Shown here in pieces: positions 7,495-15,224 of a stretch of DNA of 64,000 bases (its first letter is position 1; each line of letters starts with the position of its first letter). Both the position numbers and the translations under genes were made by a program. Under the pieces are notes generated by a model. It was not told where the DNA came from. It searched no databases and was given only the letters and a program-made list of their open reading frames with translations. The DNA comes from Kineosporia succinea. Its GTDB lineage: Bacteria; Actinomycetota; Actinomycetes; Actinomycetales; Kineosporiaceae. The stretch covers positions 2,663,241 to 2,727,240 of the forward strand of contig NZ_JAUSQZ010000001.1 of NCBI RefSeq assembly GCF_030811555.1. Direction: 5' to 3'.

Positions 7495-8348
7495 TGTTGC
7501 GCGTGCTCGATCCAGGGCTCTTCACCACCGTTCAGGACGAGGGCCGGCCCGGACGCGCCCATCTCGGGGTGCCGCCGTCGGGCGCGCTCGACCGGGCGTC
7601 GTTCCGGCTGGCCAATCGTCTGGTCGGGAATGCCGCGGGCGCAGCGGTTCTCGAGACCACGGTGCGCGGGCCCCGGCTGGTCTGGGAGGGAGCCGCACCG
7701 GTGACGGTCGCCGTCACCGGTGCCCCCGCGTCCGTCATTCTCGACGGGCGCCCGGCGGCCTTCGACGCGGCGGTGCGGGTCGGGCCCGGGCAGAGGCTCG
7801 AGATCGGCTCGGTCACCGCGGGTCTGCGCTCCTACATCGCCTTTTCGGGTGGCCTGATGGTGGACGTGGTGCTCGGCAGCCGTTCCACGGACGTGCTGTC
7901 CGGACTGGGACCTTCGCCCCTGGCCGCGGGTGACGTGCTGCCCGTCGGGTTGCCCTCACCGGTGCCGGTGGTGGATTTCGTCGCGCCACCGGGCATTCTC
8001 GGTGAGCCGGTGCTCGATGTCGTTCCCGGGCCCCGCGCCGACTGGTTCACCGAAGCGGCGCTGGTGACCCTCGTCCGTACGCCCTGGAAGGTCTCCTCGA
8101 CCAGTAACCGGGTGGGACTGCGGCTGGAGGGGGTGCCGCTGGAACGCCGCCGCCCGCAGGAGCTGCCGTCGGAGGGCACGGCGACCGGGAGCCTGCAGGT
8201 GCCCGGAAACGGCCTGCCCGTGCTGTTTCTCGGCGATCATCCGGTCACCGGAGGGTATCCGGTGATCGGCGTCGTCACCCGTTCCTCGCTCGACCGGGCG
8301 GCCCAGGCGGCGCCGGGCACGACCCTGCGGTTCCGGCTCCGGGGTTGA
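7494..8348 (+). CDS. pxpC: 5-oxoprolinase subunit PxpC (biotin-dependent carboxyltransferase family, KipA)
   Basis: A 284-residue KipA/PxpC protein beginning MLRVLDPGLFTTVQDEGRPG, the family signature, followed by GVPPSGALDRASFRLANRLVGN, the SNRVGLRLEG motif and a C-terminal LFLGDHPVTGGYPVIGVV segment. It pairs with PxpB in 5-oxoproline hydrolysis. Length is slightly below the usual 300-330 residues. The ATG shares bases with the pxpB stop, so the two are coupled. Start chosen at this ATG because the upstream frame does not resemble the family. Confidence 0.92.
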   Translation: MLRVLDPGLFTTVQDEGRPGRAHLGVPPSGALDRASFRLANRLVGNAAGAAVLETTVRGPRLVWEGAAPVTVAVTGAPASVILDGRPAAFDAAVRVGPGQRLEIGSVTAGLRSYIAFSGGLMVDVVLGSRSTDVLSGLGPSPLAAGDVLPVGLPSPVPVVDFVAPPGILGEPVLDVVPGPRADWFTEAALVTLVRTPWKVSSTSNRVGLRLEGVPLERRRPQELPSEGTATGSLQVPGNGLPVLFLGDHPVTGGYPVIGVVTRSSLDRAAQAAPGTTLRFRLRG

Positions 8349-8414
8349 CCTTGACGCTGGTGTGAATGTTTACCGTGGCGGCGGCCGAGTGAGAACGACC
8401 TGGGGAGTACCGCC

Positions 8415-9239
8415 ATGCTGACCGGAATCTTCACCCCCGTCACCGACGGGCAGATCACGCCGGCGCGTCTCGGCCGGGAGGTCGAGGACCGGGGTTTCGA
8501 ATCGCTTTTCGTGCCCGAGCACTCGCACATCCCGAGCCGCTTCGAGACCCCGACCCCCGACGGCAACCCGCTCAGCGGCGACTACTACCGAAACCTCGAC
8601 CCGTTCGTCACCCTGACCGCGGCCGCGGTCGCGACCACCCGGCTGCGGCTCGGCACCGCGGTGACCCTGGTGGCGCAGCGCGACCCGATCCACCTGGCCA
8701 AGGAGCTGGCGAGCATCGACCTGGTGTCGGGCGGCCGGGTCGAGCTGGGGGCCGGGGCGGGCTGGCTGCGTGAGGAGATCGCCAACCACGGCACCGACCC
8801 GGCCACCCGCGTCCGGCTGCTGATGGAACGGCTGGCCGCGGTGAAGGAGATCTGGACCCGGGACGAGGCTTCCTTCCACGGGCGTTTCGTGGACTTCGAG
8901 CCGATCCAGGTGTGGCCCAAGCCGGTGCAGCGGCCGCACCCTCCGGTCTGGCTGGCGGGCTGGGGGCCGACCACGTTCAGCCGGGTGGTGAGCTCGGGGA
9001 GCGGGTGGATGGCGCCGGTGGCGCTGCCGGTCCCGGAGCTGGAGCGGGGGATGAAGGAACTGGCCACCTCAGCCTCGCCGGCCCCGGTGCCGGTGATCGC
9101 GACGCTGCTCGACGCCACGGAGCGCGATGTCGAGGCGGTGCGGGAGCTGGGGGTGCACCGGCTGCTGCTGGGGCTGGGGAACGTGGCGCCGGAGGCGCAG
9201 ACGTTGCGGCGGCTCGACCGGTACGCGGAGCTGCTGTGA
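8415..9239 (+). CDS. LLM-class F420-dependent oxidoreductase
   Basis: A 274-residue luciferase-like monooxygenase-fold protein (TIM barrel). Typical segments are LGREVEDRGFESLFVPEHSHIP, the strand TRLRLGTAVTLVAQRDPIHLAKELASIDLVSGGRVELGAGAGWL, and the substrate-side VWPKPVQRPHPPVWLAG. These features match the F420-dependent subgroup common in actinomycetes rather than FMN-dependent RutA. Substrate unknown. It follows pxpC by 66 bases on the same strand, so it may belong to the same transcription unit. An ATG with GGGGAG upstream supports the start. Confidence 0.85.
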   Translation: MLTGIFTPVTDGQITPARLGREVEDRGFESLFVPEHSHIPSRFETPTPDGNPLSGDYYRNLDPFVTLTAAAVATTRLRLGTAVTLVAQRDPIHLAKELASIDLVSGGRVELGAGAGWLREEIANHGTDPATRVRLLMERLAAVKEIWTRDEASFHGRFVDFEPIQVWPKPVQRPHPPVWLAGWGPTTFSRVVSSGSGWMAPVALPVPELERGMKELATSASPAPVPVIATLLDATERDVEAVRELGVHRLLLGLGNVAPEAQTLRRLDRYAELL

Positions 9240-9246
9240 GAGCCGT

Positions 9247-9278
9247 CGCGGGGAGGGCTTTTGGGGCGCCTCCCCGCG
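9247..9278. terminator. Hairpin between LLM oxidoreductase and permease genes
   Basis: CGCGGGGAGG at 9247-9256 pairs with CCTCCCCGCG at 9269-9278 across a 12-base loop. It lies between convergent genes and probably terminates both, though no T-run follows. Confidence 0.5.
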
Positions 9279-9285
9279 TCGGGGC

Positions 9286-10671
9286 TCAGCTGCGTTCGGC
9301 CTTGAGCTGCTGCTTGAGGTGCGCCGGGGCCACGGCCCGGGCCAGGTGCCAGCCGGCGACCGCGATGATCGTGCCCAGGGCGATGCCGGACAGCGAGAAG
9401 TCGTCGCTGACCTTCAGGCTGGTGTTGCCGATGGCCACGATGATCCCGGCGGCCAGCGGCACCAGGTTGATCGGGTTGCCGAAGTCGATCTTGTTCTCGA
9501 TCCAGATCTTGGCCCCGAGCAGGCCGATCATGCCGTAGAGCACCACCGTGATGCCGCCGAGCACGCCGCCCGGGGTGGCCGCGACCAGGGCGCCGAACTT
9601 GGGGCAGAGGCCGAAGAGGATGGCGACGACCGCGGCCACGTAGTAGGCGGCGGTGGAGTAGACGCGGGTGGCGGCCATGACGCCGATGTTCTCGGCGTAG
9701 GTGGTGGTGGGGGAGCCGCCGACCGCCGTCGCCAGCACGGTGCCCACGCCGTCACCGGCGATGGCGCGGCCCATCATCGGGTCGAGGTCGGTCTTCGTCA
9801 TCTCGCCCACGGCCTTCACGTGGCCCGCGTTCTCCGCGATCAGGGCGATCACGGCCGGGAGCACGAGCAGGATGAAGGCGGCGGAGAAGGTGGGGGTGTG
9901 CCAGCCCGCGACCTCGAGGCCGTCCGGGCTGACCGTGGTCCGCGCCGGGAAGCCGAACCAGGAGGCGCTCTCGACGCCGTCCCAGACCACGCGCCAGTGG
10001 GTGTCCACCTCGCCGGTACCCGCGTTGAACGACGTGATCCGGCCGAAGACGCGGTCGAGGCCCCATGAGAGCAGGTAGCCGAAGACCAGGGCCAGGAAGA
10101 TCGCGATCCGGCCGATGAAACCGCCCACGGCCACGCTGAGCACGATCACGAAGAGCATCACCAGCAGGGCCACCCACTGGTCCTGCGGCCAGTAGGTCTC
10201 GGCGACCACCGGGGCCAGGTTGAAGCCGATCAGCATCACCACGGCGCCGGTCACGGCCGGGGGCAGGATCTCGTTGACCATCCGGGAGCCGGCGAAGTGG
10301 ATCAGCACGCCGACGGCGACGAGCACCAGGCCGGAGACCAGGATCGCGCCGGTGACGTCGGAGGAGTCACCGCCCTGGGCCCGGATCGCGGCCGCCACAC
10401 CCACGAACGAGGCGCTGGTGCCCAGGTACGACGGCACCTTGTTCTGCACGATCAGCAGGAACAGGATCGTCGCGACGCCGCTCATCATGATCGCGAGCTG
10501 GGGGTTGAGGCCCATGAGGATCGGGAAGACGAAGGTCGCCCCGAACATGGCCACCACGTGCTGGGCTCCGAGCCCGACGGTGCGGTCCCAGCGCAGCCGC
10601 TCGTCCGGTGCGACGACGTCGCCCGGGGCGAGGGTCTTGCCGTCGCCGTGCAGCTTCCATCCGATGGCCAT
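9286..10671 (-). CDS. NCS2-family uracil/xanthine permease
   Basis: A 461-residue polytopic transporter of the nucleobase:cation symporter-2 family with about 12-14 hydrophobic segments. Diagnostic parts are GAQHVVAMFGATFVFPIL in helix 1, the GTSASFVGVAAAI region, the GGSPTTTYAENIGVMAATRVYS substrate/cation-binding loop and TPGGVLGGITVVLYGMIG. The PTTTYAENIGV form resembles uracil permeases (UraA/PyrP/RutG) more than purine ones. It is divergent from the DUF2877 gene, and the 295-bp gap holds an inverted repeat that could be a shared operator. Confidence 0.9.
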   Translation of the reverse strand: MAIGWKLHGDGKTLAPGDVVAPDERLRWDRTVGLGAQHVVAMFGATFVFPILMGLNPQLAIMMSGVATILFLLIVQNKVPSYLGTSASFVGVAAAIRAQGGDSSDVTGAILVSGLVLVAVGVLIHFAGSRMVNEILPPAVTGAVVMLIGFNLAPVVAETYWPQDQWVALLVMLFVIVLSVAVGGFIGRIAIFLALVFGYLLSWGLDRVFGRITSFNAGTGEVDTHWRVVWDGVESASWFGFPARTTVSPDGLEVAGWHTPTFSAAFILLVLPAVIALIAENAGHVKAVGEMTKTDLDPMMGRAIAGDGVGTVLATAVGGSPTTTYAENIGVMAATRVYSTAAYYVAAVVAILFGLCPKFGALVAATPGGVLGGITVVLYGMIGLLGAKIWIENKIDFGNPINLVPLAAGIIVAIGNTSLKVSDDFSLSGIALGTIIAVAGWHLARAVAPAHLKQQLKAERS

Positions 10672-10843
10672 CTGGCCCCTTTCCTCGTTACCTGCGCGAA
10701 GCGTAGGAGGGCCGGGGTGCGGTCGTCACCAAGCGTGGCGCTCTTTTTACGCGAACCTCACAAAACCCCCGCGTCACACCCGTTCTGACGTACGTGTGCG
10801 TGTCCGACTGGTCGCCCCTCGTGGTGGCTCGTGCTCCTACGAG

Positions 10844-10862
10844 ACAGACTCTGCGCGTCTGT
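10844..10862. promoter_or_regulatory. Inverted repeat in the permease/DUF2877 divergent region
   Basis: ACAGAC at 10844-10849 and GTCTGT at 10857-10862 form a perfect 6-7-6 dyad inside the 295-base gap 10672-10966. It is nearer to the DUF2877 gene. It looks like a transcription factor site, possibly of GntR type, but no regulator is encoded nearby. Nothing else distinctive was seen in this gap apart from a strong GGAGG ribosome binding site at its right end. Confidence 0.35.
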
Positions 10863-10966
10863 ACATCTCGATGCCCGATCTGTCGCCGAAGTCGGGTAGC
10901 TTCAGCAGCGTTCCTCAGACGTGCTGTTGTCCGTGGAGTTACTTCGCGGACGTTCGGAGGTAAGAA

Positions 10967-11839
10967 ATGACGGCCGCGAGCCTGACCCTGTTCCCACTGC
11001 TCGCCGGTCCGGCGAGACCGGCGCGGGTGAGTGCGATCGTCTCCGGTGCCGTCTATCTCGAGCTGGATCCGGTGCTCGACGACCCCGACGGTTACCGTCC
11101 GGGCGCCGTCGTCGCGCTGCTCGACCCGGGCGCGGTGCAGCTGCCCATCGGCCTCACCCTGCCGCCCGGCGTTGCCGACCTGGTGCCCGTGACGGTCGAC
11201 GGTGACCCCGTCAGCCCCGGCCCGATCGTCTTCGGCCACGGTGCCGTCTCGATGGCCGGCACGCGCCTGCCGGTGCTGCGCTGGTGGAACCCGAACGTGT
11301 CCAAGCAGGTGCTGCCGCCGCCGGCCCCCGAGCTGCTGCCGACGGCCCTGCTCGACCAGCTCCTCGAAGACGCCGCCGAGCCGCTGGCGGCCGGTCTGGA
11401 GCTGCTGCGGGCCGGCGACACGACGGCCGCGTTCGAGGCCCTGATCGGTACCGGCCCGGGCCTGACCCCGGCCGGTGACGACGCCCTCGTCGGCGCGCTG
11501 GCCGCGCTCGCGGCCTGGGCGCCGCGCTCCACGGCCCACCGTCTGCTGGCCGACGGCGTGGCCGGTTCCGACGGGCGCACCACGGCGATCTCCGCCGCGC
11601 TGCTGCGCTCGGCGGTGTCCGGTGCGGTGGTGCCCCAGCTGGTGCGGTTCGTGGGCGCCCTGGCCACGGGTGACCCGGCGGCGATCCGCCCGGCGCTCGA
11701 CGACGTGCTGCCGGTGGGGGCCAGCTCCGGCGCCGCGATGGCGGCCGGTGCGGTGGCCCAGCTGGTCGGGCTGCTGCAGGGCCCGACCCGGCGGCCGGTG
11801 GCGATCGACGCGACCGGCCCGATCGGTGCGTTGATGTAG
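10967..11839 (+). CDS. DUF2877 domain protein (AllH/YlbF-like)
   Basis: A 290-residue protein of the DUF2877 family. The key motif is LIGTGPGLTPAGDDALVGAL near residue 165, preceded by VRWWNPNV-like sequence (LRWWNPNVSKQVL) and followed by GASSGAAMAAGAVAQL near the C-terminus. In Escherichia coli the DUF2877 protein YlbF (AllH) works with FdrA (AllF) and YlbE (AllG) as oxamate carbamoyltransferase in allantoin-derived nitrogen use. Neither partner is present here, so its activity is uncertain. Next to a nucleobase permease, a role in purine or pyrimidine nitrogen recovery is a reasonable inference. Confidence 0.8.
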   Translation: MTAASLTLFPLLAGPARPARVSAIVSGAVYLELDPVLDDPDGYRPGAVVALLDPGAVQLPIGLTLPPGVADLVPVTVDGDPVSPGPIVFGHGAVSMAGTRLPVLRWWNPNVSKQVLPPPAPELLPTALLDQLLEDAAEPLAAGLELLRAGDTTAAFEALIGTGPGLTPAGDDALVGALAALAAWAPRSTAHRLLADGVAGSDGRTTAISAALLRSAVSGAVVPQLVRFVGALATGDPAAIRPALDDVLPVGASSGAAMAAGAVAQLVGLLQGPTRRPVAIDATGPIGALM

Positions 11840-11850
11840 AGACGTCGCGA

Positions 11851-11885
11851 ATGCCCCCCGCGCCCGGCGCGGGGGGCATTTCTTG
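11851..11885 (+). terminator. Rho-independent terminator after the DUF2877 gene
   Basis: A 13-bp perfect stem, ATGCCCCCCGCGC at 11851-11863 with its complement at 11867-11879, closes on a three-base loop and is followed by TTCTTG. It lies 11 bases after the stop. Confidence 0.85.
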
Positions 11886-12207
11886 TTTGTCCGGCGGGGA
11901 CCGCCTTTTCGTGCCGCGGTGGGACATGCGGCCACGCCACGATATCGAAGATCATTCGGAAGTCGCCCATCCGGGCGGCATTTGGTGACGCCGCGCGGTC
12001 GACTTCGGACATCTCGGTCCGGGTGTCCCCCGAAAGGGGTTGCTGCTTCCGCAAATTCACGCGGGAAATTGTTGCAACGCGTGGTTCTACCTATGCGTAG
12101 GGGTGAGCATGTGGCTTGTGTCGTCAACCCGTTGGGGTGGGCGTCGATAGGCAACCCGGTGAGGCCTCAAGGTGGGGCCTCGGAAAGCCCTCTCGCGGAG
12201 GAATCGC
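11886..12207 (+). promoter_or_regulatory. Gene-free leader region of TIG protein A
   Basis: About 320 bases without a convincing gene. Close to the next start codon, GAGGCC at 12161-12166 pairs with GGCCTC at 12176-12181 to form a leader hairpin, followed by the ribosome binding site GCGGAGGA at 12196-12203. The paralogous gene at 18006 has a hairpin in the same place, which suggests a conserved 5' untranslated leader. No promoter was clearly recognised. Confidence 0.4.
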
Positions 12208-13275
12208 ATGCGCACCCCCAAATTCACGGCTAAGCGGGCCATTGGCCTGGCCGCTGCCGCTGCCCTGGCCGTCGCGGGCACCGTGACCTTCGCCAGTTCC
12301 TCTCAGGCCGCCGCTCAGTCGCTGAAGCTGAGCTACTCGACCGGTGGAGAGACCGCCGGCCGCATTCTTTCGGTGACCGGTAAGGGTTTTGAGAACGCGG
12401 CCGGTGTGAACCAGGTCGGCAAGGTCTTCTTCTCGGCCACTGCTTGCACCAATACCCCGACTGCCGATCTCGTACTGGCCGCTGACATCAACCATGTGTC
12501 GGCCACCAACATCACTTTGAAGACGCCGGCCCTGACCGGGTCTGTCGGGGGCAAGGCCTTGTTCCTCTGTGTGAACAACAAGGCCGACACCGAGGTGCTC
12601 GGCACGGCCAAGTACACCGTTTACCTGGCTCCGGTCGACAACACCACCACGCCCCTCAGCGTGACCTCCGGTCCGACCTGGGGTGGTACGACCCTGACCG
12701 TGACGGGTGAGAACTTCACGCCGAAGACCAAGGTGCTCGTCGGTGGCAAGGAACTGACCAAGACCAAGGTCGTGATCGGTTCCGGGCGCGTTGTCGACGG
12801 TACGGCTGGTGACGACACCATCACCGGAACTCTGCCGGTGAGCACGGCGGGCGCCAAGGACGTGGTCGTGCAGACCGAGGGTGGTAAGGACACCGAGGTC
12901 GGCGCGTTCACCGTGGTCGGGGCCCTGAAGGTCAGCCCGGACAACCTCGGGCTGGGGGTGACCAGGGCCATCACCGTGACCGGTTCGGACTTCGACAGCA
13001 AGAGCTTCGTCGATGCCTGGGCCGCCAACAAGTCCGTGGTCGTGCTGGCCCGGGCCGGCGTGACGGCCGCGCTGGCCGACACCGCCGCACCCGCGAACAG
13101 CCTGCCCTGCGTGGCTGTTCAGGTCGTCGACGACACCACGCTCACCTGCAAGGTGACCACGCTCGCCGCGGATGCCGGTGCCTACACCGTGCAGGTCATC
13201 GACGCCGGGGCCACGACCAACTCGGCCTTCACCGGAGTCTCGAAGGACGCCACGGTCTCGGTCTCGGCCTTCTGA
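12208..13275 (+). CDS. Secreted IPT/TIG-domain protein A
   Basis: A 355-residue exported protein. The signal peptide (MRTPKFTAKRAIGLAAAAAL... SSSQAAA) is almost identical to that of the paralogue at 18006. The mature part is beta-rich with IPT/TIG immunoglobulin-like repeats, clearest in SGPTWGGTTLTVTGENF with VLVGGKEL after it, and LSVTGKGF and ITVTGSDF at the starts of the others. Four Cys (ACTNTP, FLCVN, LPCVAV, LTCKV) could make two disulfides. No membrane anchor or sorting signal is present, and the protein ends in Phe. Probably a cell-surface or sheath component; function unknown. Confidence 0.85.
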   Translation: MRTPKFTAKRAIGLAAAAALAVAGTVTFASSSQAAAQSLKLSYSTGGETAGRILSVTGKGFENAAGVNQVGKVFFSATACTNTPTADLVLAADINHVSATNITLKTPALTGSVGGKALFLCVNNKADTEVLGTAKYTVYLAPVDNTTTPLSVTSGPTWGGTTLTVTGENFTPKTKVLVGGKELTKTKVVIGSGRVVDGTAGDDTITGTLPVSTAGAKDVVVQTEGGKDTEVGAFTVVGALKVSPDNLGLGVTRAITVTGSDFDSKSFVDAWAANKSVVVLARAGVTAALADTAAPANSLPCVAVQVVDDTTLTCKVTTLAADAGAYTVQVIDAGATTNSAFTGVSKDATVSVSAF

Positions 13276-13295
13276 TCCAGGACCACCTGAAACAC

Positions 13296-13339
13296 CCGGA
13301 GCCCGGTCCCCCGCGGAGGGGGCCGGGCTCCGGTCTTTT
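13296..13339. terminator. Strong bidirectional terminator between TIG proteins A and B
   Basis: CCGGAGCCCGG at 13296-13306 pairs with CCGGGCTCCGG at 13323-13333, and CCCCC/GGGGG extends the stem after a bulge, with loop GCGGA. TCTTTT follows on the plus strand and the minus side has a TGTTTCA stretch. It serves both convergent genes. Confidence 0.85.
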
Positions 13340-13345
13340 GGCGAA

Positions 13346-15049
13346 CTAGCCGTTGTTGCTGATGCTGATCACCGACTTGCTCGTGAACAGCTGCGTCGCG
13401 CCGCTGAAGTCGCCGCTCGGCGTGACGACGACCTGGTACACGCCCTCCGTCACCGTGTTCGGCACCGTGATGGTCGCGGACTTGCCCTTGGCGTCGAGCT
13501 TTTCGGACGCCGGTGTCACCGTGATGTCGTTGGTCGTGGAGGCGCCGTCCGCGACCTTGTGCAGCTTGAAGGTTCCGGAAAGGCCCACACCGGAGAGCTT
13601 CACGTCACCGCCCGCCGTCGTCAGCACCGTCTTGCTGATCGACGTGATCCCGGCCGCGTAGTTCACGTTCACCGGCGAGAAGGCCACGCCCTGCTGGTAG
13701 ATCGTGATCGGCGCGGTCTGGCCCGGGGTGCCCGCGGGGAGGGTGGCCTCGACCGTGTCGGCGTCGACGTACTTGAGTGTGACGGTCTTGGAGGTGGTCT
13801 TGGCGCCCACCGTCACGCTGGTCGTGGCCGTGACCTTCTTCGCGGAGAACTCCTTGGCGGTCGCGCCCAGGTTAATCCCGGCGATGTCGAGGTTGACCTT
13901 GCCGCCGCCACCGAGAACCGCGCTCGAGGCCGCGGTGACGGCACCCGGGGTGACCGCGAGCAGCTTGTCCGTCGCCTTGCCGGAGTCGGCGCTGAAACCG
14001 AAGCCGGTCTTGAGCACGACCCGGTACTCACCGGCGGTCAGGGCGGCCACGTCGGCCTTGACCGGTGTCGTCAGCACGGCCTGGGTCTGCTTGAGCGAAC
14101 CGGACTTGACCGTCACCGCGATGTCTCCCGTCGCGTCCACCGCTGCCGCCGGTCGCAGGTAGACGCCGTTGCCGCTCTCGCCGAGCACCCCCAGATTGCT
14201 TCCGGTCAGGGTGATCTCGCCGGCCGCGGCAGTGCTGAACCCGGCCGCCGACAGCTTGGTGATCTTCGGGGCCACGTACTTCACGTCGAGCTTGGTCGCC
14301 GGTGAGAGGGTCGTGAACCGCACCCCGGCCTTCGGCGTGAGCGACACCCGCCAGGTGCCTTCCTTGCCGGTCACGCCCGCCGGCAGCTTCACCAGGACCT
14401 GGGAGTCCTTGACCACCACGTAACCCGACGTCGAGGTGGCGAGCGTGGCGGCGTCCGCGACCGCGGAAAGGGTGACGGCGCTCGCCGAGTCGCCGGCCAC
14501 CTGCGTGGTCAGGGAGACGCCGTCGATCTGGGAGAGGCCCGTGCCCGAGATCGTGCCGACGCGCGTGCCGTCGGTGGTGTCGACCTTCCAGGACACACTG
14601 TTGACCTTGGCCTCGTACGTGACTTCGAGGGTGCCCTGCGACTCCGCGTCCTTCAGCAGATCGATGGTGGACGCGGTGCCACCGGTTCCGGCCGGCAGCG
14701 CGACGCGCACCTTGCTCGACGAGACGTAGGTCAGCGTGAGCTTCTGGCTGTTCGAGGCACCCGCGGGAGTGGCCGTGGCGGTCCACTTTCCGGCCTTGAA
14801 CTCGGCCTCCGTGCCGAACGGGGTGGTGCCGGACGCCGCGGTGATCTCGAGCTTCGCGTTGCCGGTGGCGAGCTGGTAGGCGTCGGCGACGGAGAACGCG
14901 GCCGGGCTGTCCGCGGCCAGAAGGTACTGACCGGCCGAGGCCTTCACGAACGAGGCGCCGGGGGCGGCGCTCGCGACCGGCGCGAACAGGCCGAGGCCGA
15001 GGGCGGTGGCGGCGGTGATACCCAGGACCCGGTTACGCGTGGTGCTCAT
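13346..15049 (-). CDS. Secreted multi-IPT/TIG protein B
   Basis: A 567-residue exported protein: signal peptide MSTTRNRVLGITAATALGLGLFAPVASAA, then roughly 520 residues of Ig-like beta repeats. TIG-type repeat starts are visible at APKITKLSAAGFSTAAAGEITLTGSNL, AVLGGGGKVNLDIAGINL and ISKTVLTTAGGDVKLSGVGL. It ends TSKSVISISNNG. From about residue 60 to the end it is collinear with the C-terminal part of the papain-like protein C (shared YVAPKIT, ALPAGTGGT, DSGKATDK and TSKSVIS blocks). It has no Cys and no wall anchor. Surface or matrix role is inferred. Confidence 0.85.
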   Translation of the reverse strand: MSTTRNRVLGITAATALGLGLFAPVASAAPGASFVKASAGQYLLAADSPAAFSVADAYQLATGNAKLEITAASGTTPFGTEAEFKAGKWTATATPAGASNSQKLTLTYVSSSKVRVALPAGTGGTASTIDLLKDAESQGTLEVTYEAKVNSVSWKVDTTDGTRVGTISGTGLSQIDGVSLTTQVAGDSASAVTLSAVADAATLATSTSGYVVVKDSQVLVKLPAGVTGKEGTWRVSLTPKAGVRFTTLSPATKLDVKYVAPKITKLSAAGFSTAAAGEITLTGSNLGVLGESGNGVYLRPAAAVDATGDIAVTVKSGSLKQTQAVLTTPVKADVAALTAGEYRVVLKTGFGFSADSGKATDKLLAVTPGAVTAASSAVLGGGGKVNLDIAGINLGATAKEFSAKKVTATTSVTVGAKTTSKTVTLKYVDADTVEATLPAGTPGQTAPITIYQQGVAFSPVNVNYAAGITSISKTVLTTAGGDVKLSGVGLSGTFKLHKVADGASTTNDITVTPASEKLDAKGKSATITVPNTVTEGVYQVVVTPSGDFSGATQLFTSKSVISISNNG

Positions 15050-15180
15050 CTGGTTCTGCCCCTTGAAACGTCGGAGGGAAGGATGCCCCGTGCTCTGTCA
15101 CCAACAGTGCCCGAGTGATCGCTGTCCGTGAACCACCTAAAGAGTGAAAGCAGTTGTCTCATAAGCACTTACAAAACACT

Positions 15181-15212
15181 GCGGCCCCGCACTGACAAGG
15201 GTGCGGGGCCGC
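15181..15212 (-). terminator. Rho-independent terminator of protein C
   Basis: GCGGCCCCGCAC at 15181-15192 pairs perfectly with its complement at 15201-15212 over an eight-base loop. Read on the minus strand, the hairpin follows the stop of protein C by 12 bases and is followed by TGTTTTG. The remaining gap to protein B (15050-15180) should contain the promoter of B, including a TAAG-CA-CTTA dyad. Confidence 0.85.
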
Positions 15213-15224
15213 GGTGAGTGAGTC

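Noticed and set aside
13200-13275. C-terminal Phe of proteins A and D as an outer-membrane barrel signature
   Set aside because: The organism looks Gram-positive and the mature sequences are TIG-like, not amphipathic barrel strands; a shared Phe end is not enough.
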